A DNA stretch of 31,245 nucleotides from the NCBI GenBank assembly GCA_902806355.1, contig CADCWI010000049.1, positions 1 through 31,245 on the forward strand, read 5' to 3'. The DNA is from an uncultured Thermomicrobiales bacterium. GTDB taxonomy: Bacteria > Chloroflexota > Chloroflexia > Thermomicrobiales > UBA6265. How positions within the stretch are numbered: the stretch's first letter is position 1; each line of letters starts with the position of its first letter. The notes under the pieces were generated by a model that worked only from the letters and a program-made list of their open reading frames with translations, had not been told where the DNA came from and did not search any database. The position numbers and the translations under genes are program-made. Shown here piece after piece: positions 23,388-31,245 of this stretch.

Positions 23388-23423
23388 TGAATCCTCCACA
23401 TGTGGGACAGACAAAATCGGGAA

Positions 23424-23483
23424 GGGTCGACACGAATGGGCCGCTTCACTCAATGGCGTTGCCATTGCCTATTGGATCGACCC
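23424..23483. repeat. dispersed intergenic repeat, copy 3
   Basis: Outer arms GGGTCGA/TCGACCC (23424-23430 and 23477-23483) enclose ATGGGCCGC and the mini-hairpin CAATGGC-gtt-GCCATTG (23451-23467), then CCTATTGG. This copy lies between the second permease and the binding-protein gene, and thus inside the operon. Confidence 0.6.
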
Positions 23484-23557
23484 CTAGATAGTTGTCGTAA
23501 CGCAGTCCCTCCTCTCGTCATTGAGCCATGGGTCGTGTCGGTGTTCTGGTGATTGCG

Positions 23558-24577
23558 TCAGCGAGTTCGACGCTGGCGAAAGGCGGCGAAGGCGATCGCG
23601 AAGATGATGATCGCCCCTTGGACAACGTCTCGTATCGGTTTCGGAAAGCCAAGCAAATTGAGCAGAGTGAACAGCGCTTCGAGTGCCATCGCGCCGGCAA
23701 GCGTCGGAATCATCGCGCCGCGACCGCCACCGAGTGCCGCACCGCCGAGCACGACCGCGGAAATGGCCTGGAACTCGTATCCGGATCCGGCCCCAGGTGA
23801 GACGCCCGAGAAGCCGCCCAGCAGGATACCGGCGATCACGGCGGAGAGGGCGGAGATGACAAAGGCCGTGATCCGGACCCGATCGACATTGACGCCGGAG
23901 AGAAACGCCGCGCGGGCATTGCCGCCGGTGGCGTAGACCTGTTTGCCAAAGGCGGTGCCGTGCAGAACCCAGGTAACGATGCCGCCGAAGATCACAAGGA
24001 TGACAACGGACCAGGGGAGCTGGCCGAGCACGGGTACGTCCTCGATCCCGAGCCGGCCCCACTGCCGGAAGTTGTCGGGCAGGTCACCACGAGGCGTCCC
24101 CCCGGTCCACCACGACGTCCAGCCGTCGAGGATCAGCAGCATGCCGAGCGTGGTAATGAACGACGGCACGGCCAGCTTGGTCGTGATGAGGCCGTTGGCC
24201 AGTCCAACAAGGGCGCCGATCGCGATCAGGAGCAGGATCACCGGCCAGGTCCGCGATGGATCGCCATCCGTCAGCCGGGCGGCAACGATCACGACGAGGG
24301 TGATCAGCGCGCCGACCGAGAGGTCGAACTCTCCGGAAAGGATCACGAAGAGCTGACCGGCCGCGAGAATCATCAGCGGCGCGGCCCGACGCAGGAAGAT
24401 CAGGAATACGTTCGGGTTGGTGAAGTTCGGGTTCTCGATCGTGATCCAGACCAGCAACCCGACCAGCACGACGAAGATCGGCGCGGTCCCCAGCAGTGCA
24501 CGAAGCACACGCGTCGCGGGCGATCCCGAGGAGACAGGAGCAAACGCATCGCCGCGATGGGCGGATGATGCGCTCAT
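23558..24577 (-). CDS. sugar ABC transporter permease 2 (RbsC-like)
   Basis: 339-residue inner-membrane permease of the BPD_transp_2 family, with about eight to ten helices. Key regions are 'FLIFLRRAAPLMILAAGQLF', then 'VILSGEFDLSVGALITLVVI', 'LITTKLAVPSFITTLGMLLI' and 'FGKQVYATGGNARAAFLSGV'. Also 'FQAISAVVLGGAALGGGRGA', which is the cytoplasmic loop that meets the ATPase, and the end 'RDVVQGAIIIFAIAFAAF'. The start ATG overlaps the TGA of the previous permease gene (ATGA). A 45-residue Ser/Ala-rich N-terminal region precedes the first helix. It probably pairs with the other permease as a heterodimer. Confidence 0.93.
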   Translation of the reverse strand: MSASSAHRGDAFAPVSSGSPATRVLRALLGTAPIFVVLVGLLVWITIENPNFTNPNVFLIFLRRAAPLMILAAGQLFVILSGEFDLSVGALITLVVIVAARLTDGDPSRTWPVILLLIAIGALVGLANGLITTKLAVPSFITTLGMLLILDGWTSWWTGGTPRGDLPDNFRQWGRLGIEDVPVLGQLPWSVVILVIFGGIVTWVLHGTAFGKQVYATGGNARAAFLSGVNVDRVRITAFVISALSAVIAGILLGGFSGVSPGAGSGYEFQAISAVVLGGAALGGGRGAMIPTLAGAMALEALFTLLNLLGFPKPIRDVVQGAIIIFAIAFAAFRQRRTR

Positions 24578-25560
24578 CGCCCCTGTCTCCGTTGCCGGAC
24601 GGCATAGATCGCGACCGCCGAGATGATGATCACCCCGCGCACGACATCCTTGAGGAACGCATTGATTTCGAGCTGGTTGAACGCATTGTCGAGCAGGGCG
24701 AGGATGAGCACCCCGGCGAGTGTTCCAAGGACGCCGCCCTTGCCGCCGGAGAGCGCCGTTCCGCCCAGCACGACGGCCGCAATCGATTCGAGATCGTAAT
24801 TGCCGTCGGGTCCAACCCAGGGGGCGCCGGCGCTGAGGCGGCTGACGATGAAGAGGCCGGTCAGCACGGCGGTCAGGCTGCAAAAGACGTGGGCCAGGAT
24901 GACGACGCGGTTCGACCGCACGCCAGAGAGGCGCGCTGCCTCTTCGCTCTCTCCCACGGCGTAGAGATGGTGCCCAAACCGCGTGTGCCGCAACACGTAC
25001 CAGCCAAGCGCCACGACTGCGAACAGGAGCAGGATGGAGTAGGGGAGCGGACCGATGCCATCGTATCCCAGGGCCCGGAACTCCGGCGGAACCTCGCCCG
25101 CGTAGTTGTCGTAGGCGGCGTTGAGCGCTCCCATCAGGATGAGCGATGTGCCGAGCGTCGCGATAAAGGCGTTGACGCGCAAGCCGGTGATCAGGAAGCC
25201 GTTGACGAGACCGATCACGACGCCGATCAAGAGCACGCCAGGGGCCGCGAGCCAGATCCGGTTGGGCTCGCCATCCATCAGCACGGACGCGACGACCGCA
25301 GTGACCGATATCTGGTACGCCACCGACAGATCAAGTGACCCACCAAGGATCACGAACGTCTGACCAACGGCGACGATGCCGAGCGCCACCGAACGCACGA
25401 GCGTGCTGGTGACGTTGAGGTTGCCGCCAGTTGCCAGGATCAGACTCCAGGACACGATAAGAACCAGCAGGAGCACGCCGAAGATCGGCGCGGTGCCGGA
25501 CCCCGCGATATCAGTGCGGAACTGGCGAACGCCGAACCGGCCCGGTGCCACCGCGCTCAC
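24574..25560 (-). CDS. sugar ABC transporter permease 1 (RbsC-like)
   Basis: 328-residue BPD_transp_2 permease, paralogous to the next gene. Matching segments are 'VGQTFVILGGSLDLSVAYQI', 'GFLITGLRVNAFIATLGTSL', 'RFGHHLYAVGESEEAARLSG', 'YDLESIAAVVLGGTALSGGK' and 'VVRGVIIISAVAIYAVRQRR'. The start is GTG 25560, whose bases overlap the ATPase stop as GTGA, so translation is coupled. At the other end its TGA overlaps the next ATG. Two non-identical permeases per transporter is common in carbohydrate CUT2 systems of this phylum. Confidence 0.93.
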   Translation of the reverse strand: MSAVAPGRFGVRQFRTDIAGSGTAPIFGVLLLVLIVSWSLILATGGNLNVTSTLVRSVALGIVAVGQTFVILGGSLDLSVAYQISVTAVVASVLMDGEPNRIWLAAPGVLLIGVVIGLVNGFLITGLRVNAFIATLGTSLILMGALNAAYDNYAGEVPPEFRALGYDGIGPLPYSILLLFAVVALGWYVLRHTRFGHHLYAVGESEEAARLSGVRSNRVVILAHVFCSLTAVLTGLFIVSRLSAGAPWVGPDGNYDLESIAAVVLGGTALSGGKGGVLGTLAGVLILALLDNAFNQLEINAFLKDVVRGVIIISAVAIYAVRQRRQGR

Positions 25561-27113
25561 GCCGCCACCTCAGTCGGGATCTCCCCCGTCGCCAATGCCA
25601 AGATCCGGGCTTCAGACGGCCCAGCGGTGAGCTCGCCCGCGATCCGACCCTGGCGCATAACCAGGATGCGGTCACTCATGCCGATCACCTCCGGCAGCTC
25701 CGACGAGATCATCAGCACCCCGGCACCGGCCCTCGCCAGCTCGCGGATCAGTTCGTGGATTCCGGCCTTGGCACCGACATCGATTCCGCGCGTCGGCTCG
25801 TCGAAGATCAGGAGGCGCGCGCCGGTCGAGAGCCACTTCATGAGCACGACCTTCTGCTGGTTGCCGCCGCTGAGGAACCGCACCTCCTGCTCGAGCCCTG
25901 ACGCACGGAGGTCGACCCGGCGAGCCTGCGCGATGACATCATCCGGCTCGGCTCCGGTGAGCGTGCGCCGCACTCGTTGGCCGAGGGACCTGATCGCGAG
26001 GAGGGCATTGTTCCGGATGTTCTGGGGGAGGATCAGGCCTTCGGTCTTCCGGTCTTCCGTGAGGAAGCCGATGCCTGCCCGGATCGCCTGGCGCGGGCTG
26101 GTGATGTGGACGGCACTTCCCTGGAGCGTCATCGTTCCCGAGGTGAATGGCTCGACCCCGAAAATTGCCCGGGCGAGCTCGGTACGGCCCGCGCCCTCGA
26201 GACCGGCAATGCCGACGACCTCACCCCGATGGATGGTGAGGTTGATGCCGTCGAGGCGGTGATTTGATCCACCCGTGATCGCCAGGACCGGCTCTCCGAT
26301 CTCTCCGGAGGTAGCGTGTGGCGGGTAGTAAGACGACAGCTCTCGACCGACCATCAGCGACACGAGCTGTCCTGGCGATGTGGCGGCCGTATCGATTGTC
26401 GTGACCTTCTCTCCATCCTTGAGCACCGTGATGCGCTGTGACAGGTTCATGACTTCCTCAAGGCGGTGGCTGACGTAGACGAAGGCGATGCCGCGCGCCT
26501 GGAGCTCGCGAACGGTGCGAAACAACCCCTCGACCTCGGTGGGGGAGAGCGATGCGGTTGGCTCGTCCATGACGACGATCCGGGCATCAAACGAGAGCGC
26601 CTTAGCGATCTCGACGGTCTGCTGCTGCGCGACCGACAGTCGACCGACCATCGCCCGGGGCGAGATCGAATGGGCCACGCCGAGATTGGATAGGAGTACC
26701 CGGGTGGCATCCTCCATCGCCCGGGAGTCGACACGGTAGGACGTGCCCGGTTCCCGTCCAAGGAAGATGTTCTGGGCAACGGTTCGTTCCGGCAGCAGGT
26801 TGAATTCCTGGTGGATGATGCTGATCCCGCGCTGCTGCGCTTCCCGCGGATGCGCGAACTGGACCGGCGTACCCATGAACCTGATCGAGCCGCTATCCGG
26901 TTGGTACACCCCAGAGACGATCTTCATCAAGGTCGATTTTCCGGCCCCGTTCTCGCCCATGAGCGCGTGCACCTCGCCTGGCCGAACATCGAAATCGACA
27001 TTGGACAGGGCGCGCACGCCGGGGAATGTCCGGGAGATGCCGCGCAGCTCCAGAATCGGTTGAACGCCTGAGTGATCTGAAGGTGTCGATCCAGCGGGCG
27101 GCTGGTCCTGCAT
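25557..27113 (-). CDS. sugar ABC transporter ATP-binding protein (RbsA/MglA-like, two ATPase domains)
   Basis: 518 aa, CUT2-type fused ATPase that powers the importer. Domain 1: Walker A GENGAGKST (residues 53-61), Q-loop 'IIHQEFNLLPE', signature region 'LSVAQQQTVEIAKALS' and Walker B 'IVVMDEPTASLSPTE'. Domain 2 has the degenerate P-loop GLEGAGRTE (Arg for Lys, as in RbsA), signature 'FLSGGNQQKVVLMKWL' and Walker B 'LLIFDEPTRGIDVGAK'. Start ATG 27113 (MQDQPP). An in-frame ATG 15 codons upstream is less likely. It is the first gene of the leftward operon, followed by two permeases with 4-base overlaps. Confidence 0.94.
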   Translation of the reverse strand: MQDQPPAGSTPSDHSGVQPILELRGISRTFPGVRALSNVDFDVRPGEVHALMGENGAGKSTLMKIVSGVYQPDSGSIRFMGTPVQFAHPREAQQRGISIIHQEFNLLPERTVAQNIFLGREPGTSYRVDSRAMEDATRVLLSNLGVAHSISPRAMVGRLSVAQQQTVEIAKALSFDARIVVMDEPTASLSPTEVEGLFRTVRELQARGIAFVYVSHRLEEVMNLSQRITVLKDGEKVTTIDTAATSPGQLVSLMVGRELSSYYPPHATSGEIGEPVLAITGGSNHRLDGINLTIHRGEVVGIAGLEGAGRTELARAIFGVEPFTSGTMTLQGSAVHITSPRQAIRAGIGFLTEDRKTEGLILPQNIRNNALLAIRSLGQRVRRTLTGAEPDDVIAQARRVDLRASGLEQEVRFLSGGNQQKVVLMKWLSTGARLLIFDEPTRGIDVGAKAGIHELIRELARAGAGVLMISSELPEVIGMSDRILVMRQGRIAGELTAGPSEARILALATGEIPTEVAA

Positions 27114-27522
27114 CGGGGAGACGCTCCAGTGTAACGTGGCGCACGGAACGGCCATCATGAGCCGAAGGCAGAACGGTGATGACCGGATGGAATGATTCCG
27201 GTTCGGCGAAGGTATCTTGGATGTGACAGCAACTGGTGTACCGCTTTCCGCGCCGCGATGTCAAGTCTGGGCCGAGGCCAGGTCCAGTGGACGGAGGAGG
27301 CGGTTTGTCGACGCGATCACCCGGGTGGGCGGACATCCCTCGCGCTGATTCGGTCAAGTGCCCTCCGTCGCCGGGGGTACCACCCCTACAATTGTAAGTC
27401 CGCAGGTGAAACGTTCGCGCTCCATCCGGTAGAGGCGGACCCCGTTGCGTCGGACCCTGATCGCTGCCGATACGCAGGGAGTCCGCCCGGCTCGGCGGGA
27501 CGGCTTGCGCCCGCCGCGCGGG
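27114..27522. other. gene-free region upstream of the ABC operon
   Basis: 409 bases between CapA (ending 27523) and the ATPase start. It contains the promoter candidate above, a 10-bp palindrome TACAATTGTA (27387-27396) and GGGG-gtacca-CCCC symmetry next to it (27374-27387). No regulator gene is linked. Confidence 0.45.
27235..27264 (-). promoter_or_regulatory. candidate promoter of the sugar ABC operon
   Basis: The minus strand has TTGACA (27264-27259), an 18-base spacer and TACACC (27240-27235). The -35 is perfect and the -10 poor, as in an activator- or repressor-controlled promoter. It would give a leader of about 115 bases before ATG 27113. Confidence 0.3.
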
Positions 27523-29046
27523 TTACTGCTCGCGGCGGAGGAGGTCCGTGGCGCGCCAGAAGCGGTCCATCAGCGAGGCGTGCTCCCGGGAGGACATGAA
27601 TCGGGGCTGGACGAAGTCGACGATCTCGACACCGTGCAGTCGCATCCCGACGACATTCTTGCCTCGGAACGTCAGGTCGAGCAGATAGCCGGTGCGGGTA
27701 TCGACACTGAACATCTGGTCGTAAACGAAGTTGCCGATCGCGTAGAGGATCGGCTTTCCCTTGTAGATCTCCATGCCCTGGATCGTGTGCGGGTGGCTGG
27801 AGACGACGAGTGTCGCTCCGGCGTCGATGCAGGCCCGGGAGACCTCGACCACGAAATCACGCGGGGACCAGAGGTACTGCTCGCCCATGTGGAAGTACGG
27901 GATCACGATGTCGTACTCGCCGGCCAAGCGCTCGATGTCGGCGGTAACTTGACTCAGGACGAGCGGATTCGTTCCGGGCGACGAGGCGGTCGCCTCTGAC
28001 TGGGCACCATTGACGGCCCAGTCCCCGGGGTAGTCGATGTTCGCGGTGACGCCATCGACACCGTAGAGGGCGATCGACAGCCCGTTGACCGTCGTTGTGA
28101 ACGGGGTGCGAGCCTCGTCGAGGTCGTTGCCGACGCCGAACGAGGGGATGCCCGCCTCCTCAAGGAACCGCCGTGTATCGAAGAACGCTTCGATGCCGAA
28201 ACCGCCGTGGTTGAACACCGCGTGGTTATTGGCCATCGAGACGGCGTCGATCCCGGCCTGTACCAGCCCTTCGAGAGAATCGGGGGTCGTGACGAAATCG
28301 AGAGTGATCGGATCGGTCAGCTCTGGCGGCGCGATCGTCTCCGAGACGAAGCACTCGAAGTTGGCGAAGGTGAGATCGAACTGGCTTAGGACGTCTTTTA
28401 CCTGGAACATCGGCAGGGTGTAATCGCCATAATCCCGCTGACGGTTGCCGCCGTTGCGGCCGAAGATGATGTCCCCGGCGACGCCGACCTTGACGATCGG
28501 AGCGTCATCCGTGCCGGTCGCGGACAGCGGGTTGACGCCGTCGATGTCGAGCACGTTGACTTGGACATCGACCTGGTCGATCGGAGCCATCGCGACCGCG
28601 CCCGGGTTCTTGTCCAGCGCAGCGACGAGGGCGTCATAATCGGCGACCGTCTCGGACGGTTTGCTGCCCTCCGGCACCAGGCCGTCGATGGCGATCACGC
28701 TCACCGGCAGCGGAATCGGGCAGCCAACCTCTCGCCAGTCCTTGATCGCGCCCTGGAGGAGCGGCGCCACCTGCGATGAACCAATCCCGAGGAGCGGCAA
28801 CCGCATCGAGGTTACCAGCGCGGTTCCACGCGCCAGCGACGGGACAGGCGTCTGCAGGGCGTGGATGTTGGTCTCGCCGGCAATGCCCGGATGCGCCGAT
28901 GCCGCACCTCCGTCTCGGAGCACGGCGGCGCCAGCCACGGCACCCCCTGCAGCGAGCAGTTCACGACGAGTTATCCCGCACTGGTCATGGTCCGCAGCCG
29001 GGTCGTGTTGGCGCTTGCGATCGCCTGGAATGACATCGGATGGCAC
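27523..29046 (-). CDS. CapA/PGA_cap-family metallophosphatase with N-terminal PstS-like domain, Tat-exported
   Basis: 507 aa from GTG 29046, chosen for GAGGA upstream and for the twin-arginine motif Arg27-Arg28 in 'TRRELLAAGGAVAGAAVL'. Residues about 75-185 resemble part of a phosphate-type binding protein ('LLQGAIKDWREVGCPIPLPV' and 'NPGAVAMAPIDQVDVQVNVL', like the 'I..W..vg...PI' and 'GaIg..p' blocks of PstS). Residues about 190-470 are the CapA domain: 'VGVAGDIIFGRN', 'ANFECFVSE', 'MANNHAVFNHGG', 'VIPYFHMGEQY', 'VVSSHPHTIQG' and 'YAIGNFVYDQ'. CapA proteins take part in poly-gamma-glutamate or related capsule assembly in Bacillus. No capBC lie here, so the role is uncertain. Confidence 0.87.
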   Translation of the reverse strand: MPSDVIPGDRKRQHDPAADHDQCGITRRELLAAGGAVAGAAVLRDGGAASAHPGIAGETNIHALQTPVPSLARGTALVTSMRLPLLGIGSSQVAPLLQGAIKDWREVGCPIPLPVSVIAIDGLVPEGSKPSETVADYDALVAALDKNPGAVAMAPIDQVDVQVNVLDIDGVNPLSATGTDDAPIVKVGVAGDIIFGRNGGNRQRDYGDYTLPMFQVKDVLSQFDLTFANFECFVSETIAPPELTDPITLDFVTTPDSLEGLVQAGIDAVSMANNHAVFNHGGFGIEAFFDTRRFLEEAGIPSFGVGNDLDEARTPFTTTVNGLSIALYGVDGVTANIDYPGDWAVNGAQSEATASSPGTNPLVLSQVTADIERLAGEYDIVIPYFHMGEQYLWSPRDFVVEVSRACIDAGATLVVSSHPHTIQGMEIYKGKPILYAIGNFVYDQMFSVDTRTGYLLDLTFRGKNVVGMRLHGVEIVDFVQPRFMSSREHASLMDRFWRATDLLRREQ

Positions 29047-29140
29047 GTGACTGGTCCTCGCTTGTTCGTTCAAGGTTTTGCATGACCGTGTGCTGGTGAC
29101 AGTACGTACGAGTGTACCTGAGACATCCGCGCTAGTGCGG

Positions 29141-30577
29141 TCAGCCCGTGTTGTTCGCGAAGTACTCGAGGATGCCCCTGGCGTAGGCGTCAACGAGCAT
29201 TTGCTGGTTGTCCGGCTGGACGATGAACTGGGCGTCAGGATCATTGGAGAGGAAGACGCCCTCGATGACGACGCCCGGCATCTCGCTCGGTCGAATCGTG
29301 TACTCCGGGGTATCGGCGCCAGGACCGGTCAGGACGAGGTGCTCCTCGCTTCCCAGATCGTGCTGCTCGGCGTCGAGGCTGGAATCAGGTTTTATACCCC
29401 GTCCCCAGGTACCGCCATATTCGCTTTCCCGCATCGCGGCGTCGATCTGGCGATAGACGAGCGTCGCCAGTTCCTGACTCTCATCACCAAAGGGTCGAAC
29501 CGGAGCAGCAGTGTAAAGGACCTCGTAGCCACGGGCGGTCTCGCGGTCGTCAGCGCCATTGAGGTGCAGCGACACCAGGATGTCGGCATTGGCCTCGTTG
29601 CAGATGTTGATCCGGGCCTGAAGCTCGTCGCGGTCCGCGGCCTGTTCCGCTCGATCATCGTCTTCGATGCTGCGGCGGGTGTTGCCGTCCTGGTTGATGT
29701 CCTCTTCGAACACGTTGACCCCGCCGCCACTGATGCGCGTCATGACGACGGTGATGTCCTCGGCTTCCAGCGCATCGCGAAGCATGAGCGCCATGCCGAG
29801 GTTGAGCTCCGCTTCGTTGACGAATGGCGGAGCATAGGGCGGGTCGATCAGGTCGTTCCGCTCCCATCCCGGGTCCCAGCCGCCGTGACCAGCATCGAGG
29901 CAGACTACCTGCTCGCTGTCCGGCGGCGGGCCGGAAGCGACCGCCTCCGTAGCCCGGACATTCTGGTCGGAGGAGGGGGTGGAGTCATCGAGGATGGAGG
30001 GCAGGGTGCCGAGAGGCGTCGGGGTGACGTCTCCTTCCCGATCCGCCGCGAAGGGGCCGAAGGGAAGGAAGGCAACGATCGCCATCAAGCCGAAGAGCGC
30101 CGCGCCGAAGATCACAAGGCGACCGTTGCCGCGTCTTCCGCCAGCCCCGGGCAGATCGGGCAGGCTCGCCGGTGTTGCACTCTCGGCAGCGGAGGATTCG
30201 AGGCTGGACCGCCATTTGCGGCCGATCGGGGTGCCGCGCGGCGTGTCGTCTGCGTTTGCGGTTGAGGGGGCCGATTTGCTTGACAGCAGGCGAGATGACG
30301 CCTCTTCGTTGGCCGATGTGCTTTCGGACGCGTCCCGCGCCGGGGCGGGGAATCGATAGGCGCGGATGGTGCGCCGCTCGTCATCCGAGAGCCGGCGTTG
30401 GCCGGACGGTGCAGAAGTGGACGGCGGGGCTTTTGCGTTTCCGTCGGGCGTTTTGCCGGCGGCCCGATTGAGCCGGGCTTGGCGTTGCGCCTCTCGTTCC
30501 GCTTCCCGGGCGCGTTCCCGCTCTTCCCTCTCCCTGGCGCTGCTCCAGCGGGAACCGGAATTCCAACGATCAGACAT
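29141..30577 (-). CDS. N-acetylmuramoyl-L-alanine amidase (Amidase_3), membrane-anchored
   Basis: 478 aa. Cuts the bond between muramic acid and L-alanine in peptidoglycan. Start ATG 30577 follows AAAGGTGA. Order: Arg/Glu-rich probable coiled coil (residues 13-37), a long polar Ser/Pro linker, one membrane helix (about 153-174, RLVIFGAALFGLMAIVAFLPF), a Thr/Pro/Ser spacer, then the catalytic domain 225-476. Zinc ligands and catalytic residues: His231 in DAGHGG, Glu257 in NEAEL, His338 in SLHLNG and Glu439 in VIEGVFLSN. The N-terminus faces the cytoplasm and the enzyme sits outside. The 50-residue insert at 281-330 is acidic. The gene lies 95 bases upstream of capA on the same strand, possibly co-transcribed. 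Confidence 0.93.
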   Translation of the reverse strand: MSDRWNSGSRWSSAREREERERAREAEREAQRQARLNRAAGKTPDGNAKAPPSTSAPSGQRRLSDDERRTIRAYRFPAPARDASESTSANEEASSRLLSSKSAPSTANADDTPRGTPIGRKWRSSLESSAAESATPASLPDLPGAGGRRGNGRLVIFGAALFGLMAIVAFLPFGPFAADREGDVTPTPLGTLPSILDDSTPSSDQNVRATEAVASGPPPDSEQVVCLDAGHGGWDPGWERNDLIDPPYAPPFVNEAELNLGMALMLRDALEAEDITVVMTRISGGGVNVFEEDINQDGNTRRSIEDDDRAEQAADRDELQARINICNEANADILVSLHLNGADDRETARGYEVLYTAAPVRPFGDESQELATLVYRQIDAAMRESEYGGTWGRGIKPDSSLDAEQHDLGSEEHLVLTGPGADTPEYTIRPSEMPGVVIEGVFLSNDPDAQFIVQPDNQQMLVDAYARGILEYFANNTG

Positions 30578-31117
30578 CTGGCATCACCTTTGCTCGAAGG
30601 CTGAGGTGCATGGAGATGCCGCGGCTTCCCGGTATCGCTGTCGCAGGATCGAGGTGGAGATTAGACGGATGGATCGGATCAGGTGTCATAGGAAGCCGTA
30701 CTGGTGAGTCGAAGGTCGCGAGTTGTGCGATGAAGGATGTCGAGCGTGTATCCGGCAGCCATCCGGCCCGAGCCGCAAGCGAGGTTGCTCATCGGTCCAC
30801 TCGGCCTGTGCAGAGGATACCCTATCAACCTGGACGGGTTGCCCCGATGGACTCGGCATCATAATGAGCGGTTCGAGCGCTCCTGCCAGGAACACGCGCG
30901 CGGGCATAGGTTCACTCTCACCTGGAGACCCGCATCGCATCGGACCGGTCAACGCCATGCCGGCCCAGTTTCCGCCACAACATGCCTCACAGCTTTGGCC
31001 TGGGAGAATGGAGAAGAATGGACCGTATCCGCCAACAAGCAATCACGAAGCGGAGGAGCGGACACAGCCCATCAATTGCCGCGCGATTGTCTGCGCGCGT
31101 GATTCTCGAAACGAGGC
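30578..31117. other. gene-free region upstream of the amidase
   Basis: 540 bases. No frame shows a family motif or good ribosome site. It presumably holds the amidase promoter on the minus strand and that of the right-edge genes on the plus strand. No strong hairpin or repeat was found. Confidence 0.45.
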
Positions 31118-31243
31118 ATGGTCGAACACTGTCCGGCCCCCGCCTCCGAAGATCGGACGCACTACCTGGAGAATCGCTTGCCGCATGACCTGGACACGTT
31201 GGCTGATGCGCTGCTCCACGCGTCGATCGACGTGCCGTCATGA
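31118..31243 (+). CDS. 41-aa small ORF coupled to a gene beyond the edge
   Basis: ATG 31118 to TGA 31243. The encoded residues are protein-like (acidic start, then LPHDLDTLADALLHASID), and an upstream stop at 31100 fixes the N-terminus. Its stop overlaps an ATG at 31240 (ATGA), the coupling seen at four other junctions in this window, which suggests an operon continuing to the right. The ribosome site is poor (GAGG one base from the ATG), so this stays tentative. Confidence 0.35.
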   Translation: MVEHCPAPASEDRTHYLENRLPHDLDTLADALLHASIDVPS

Positions 31244-31245
31244 TT

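Noticed and set aside
27365..27390. second T-box-like core (AGGGGTGGTACC on the minus strand)
   Set aside because: The following bases are CCC instead of (A/G)CG. There is no Stem I, no terminator T-run, and no amino-acid gene downstream.
29078..30265. 395-residue plus-strand frame opposite the amidase
   Set aside because: Antisense to a gene with complete catalytic motifs; no domain of its own.

Overview
The window reads as chromosomal DNA of a high-GC, non-actinobacterial Gram-positive-like lineage, most probably Chloroflexota, class Thermomicrobia (Sphaerobacter/Thermomicrobiales type). This placement is inferred from secreted proteins with 'QDATP' mature ends and 'ATPVAATP'-style linkers, an F420-type (DUF385) oxidoreductase, a T-box leader on metG, a TP-repeat anti-sigma factor, and the style of the housekeeping proteins. 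A 15/16 match to the ParB-binding parS consensus suggests the segment is chromosomal and possibly in the origin-proximal domain. I found no tRNA, rRNA, CRISPR array, insertion sequence or phage module.

Layout. Bases 1-2100: an ECF sigma factor translationally coupled to a membrane anti-sigma factor whose extracytoplasmic part is a long Thr-Pro repeat, cut by the left window edge. 2180-4700: a YihY/BrkB membrane protein with parS across its stop codon, a coupled pair of unknown small genes, and a zinc-ribbon DUF2007-type protein. 4700-5820: a 1.1 kb gene-free stretch with a cluster of small hairpins (possible RNA) and a 16-bp palindrome. 5822-7276: a secreted duplicated-domain protein, a strong terminator and a small membrane protein. 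7683-11511: folC, a VC0807-type membrane protein and hemW. 11536-14116: a broken gene start, an MFS exporter and a dispersed intergenic repeat. 14117-16015: metG under a T-box riboswitch whose specifier (AUG) and T-box base (U) both fit tRNA-Met. 16186-18887: F420-type oxidoreductase, nucleotidyltransferase-like protein, threonine dehydratase and a hypothetical protein. 19305-20363: a SRPBCC protein and TetR regulator behind a near-perfect sigma-70 promoter carrying two TetR-type operators. This module lies between two copies of the 3' end of a sugar epimerase gene, one of them only a remnant. 20929-27113: a leftward sugar cassette: ATPase, two permeases, binding protein, then (after hairpins and repeats) a D-tagatose/D-psicose 3-epimerase-like enzyme. 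27523-30577: a CapA-type metallophosphatase with a PstS-like N-terminal domain and an N-acetylmuramoyl-L-alanine amidase, both envelope proteins. The right edge has a 41-codon ORF whose stop overlaps a start running out of the window.

How it fits together. Import (ABC cassette) plus epimerase suggests uptake and isomerisation of a ketose or related sugar. The sigma/anti-sigma pair, secreted proteins, CapA and amidase concern the envelope. The most unusual material is non-coding: parS inside a gene end, the T-box, a family of 7-bp/3-nt-loop hairpins with compensatory stem changes, a 32-bp perfect palindrome, and the unexplained structured stretch near 5.1-5.25 kb. Start positions were chosen by ribosome binding sites and family boundaries. 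No database search or folding program was run.
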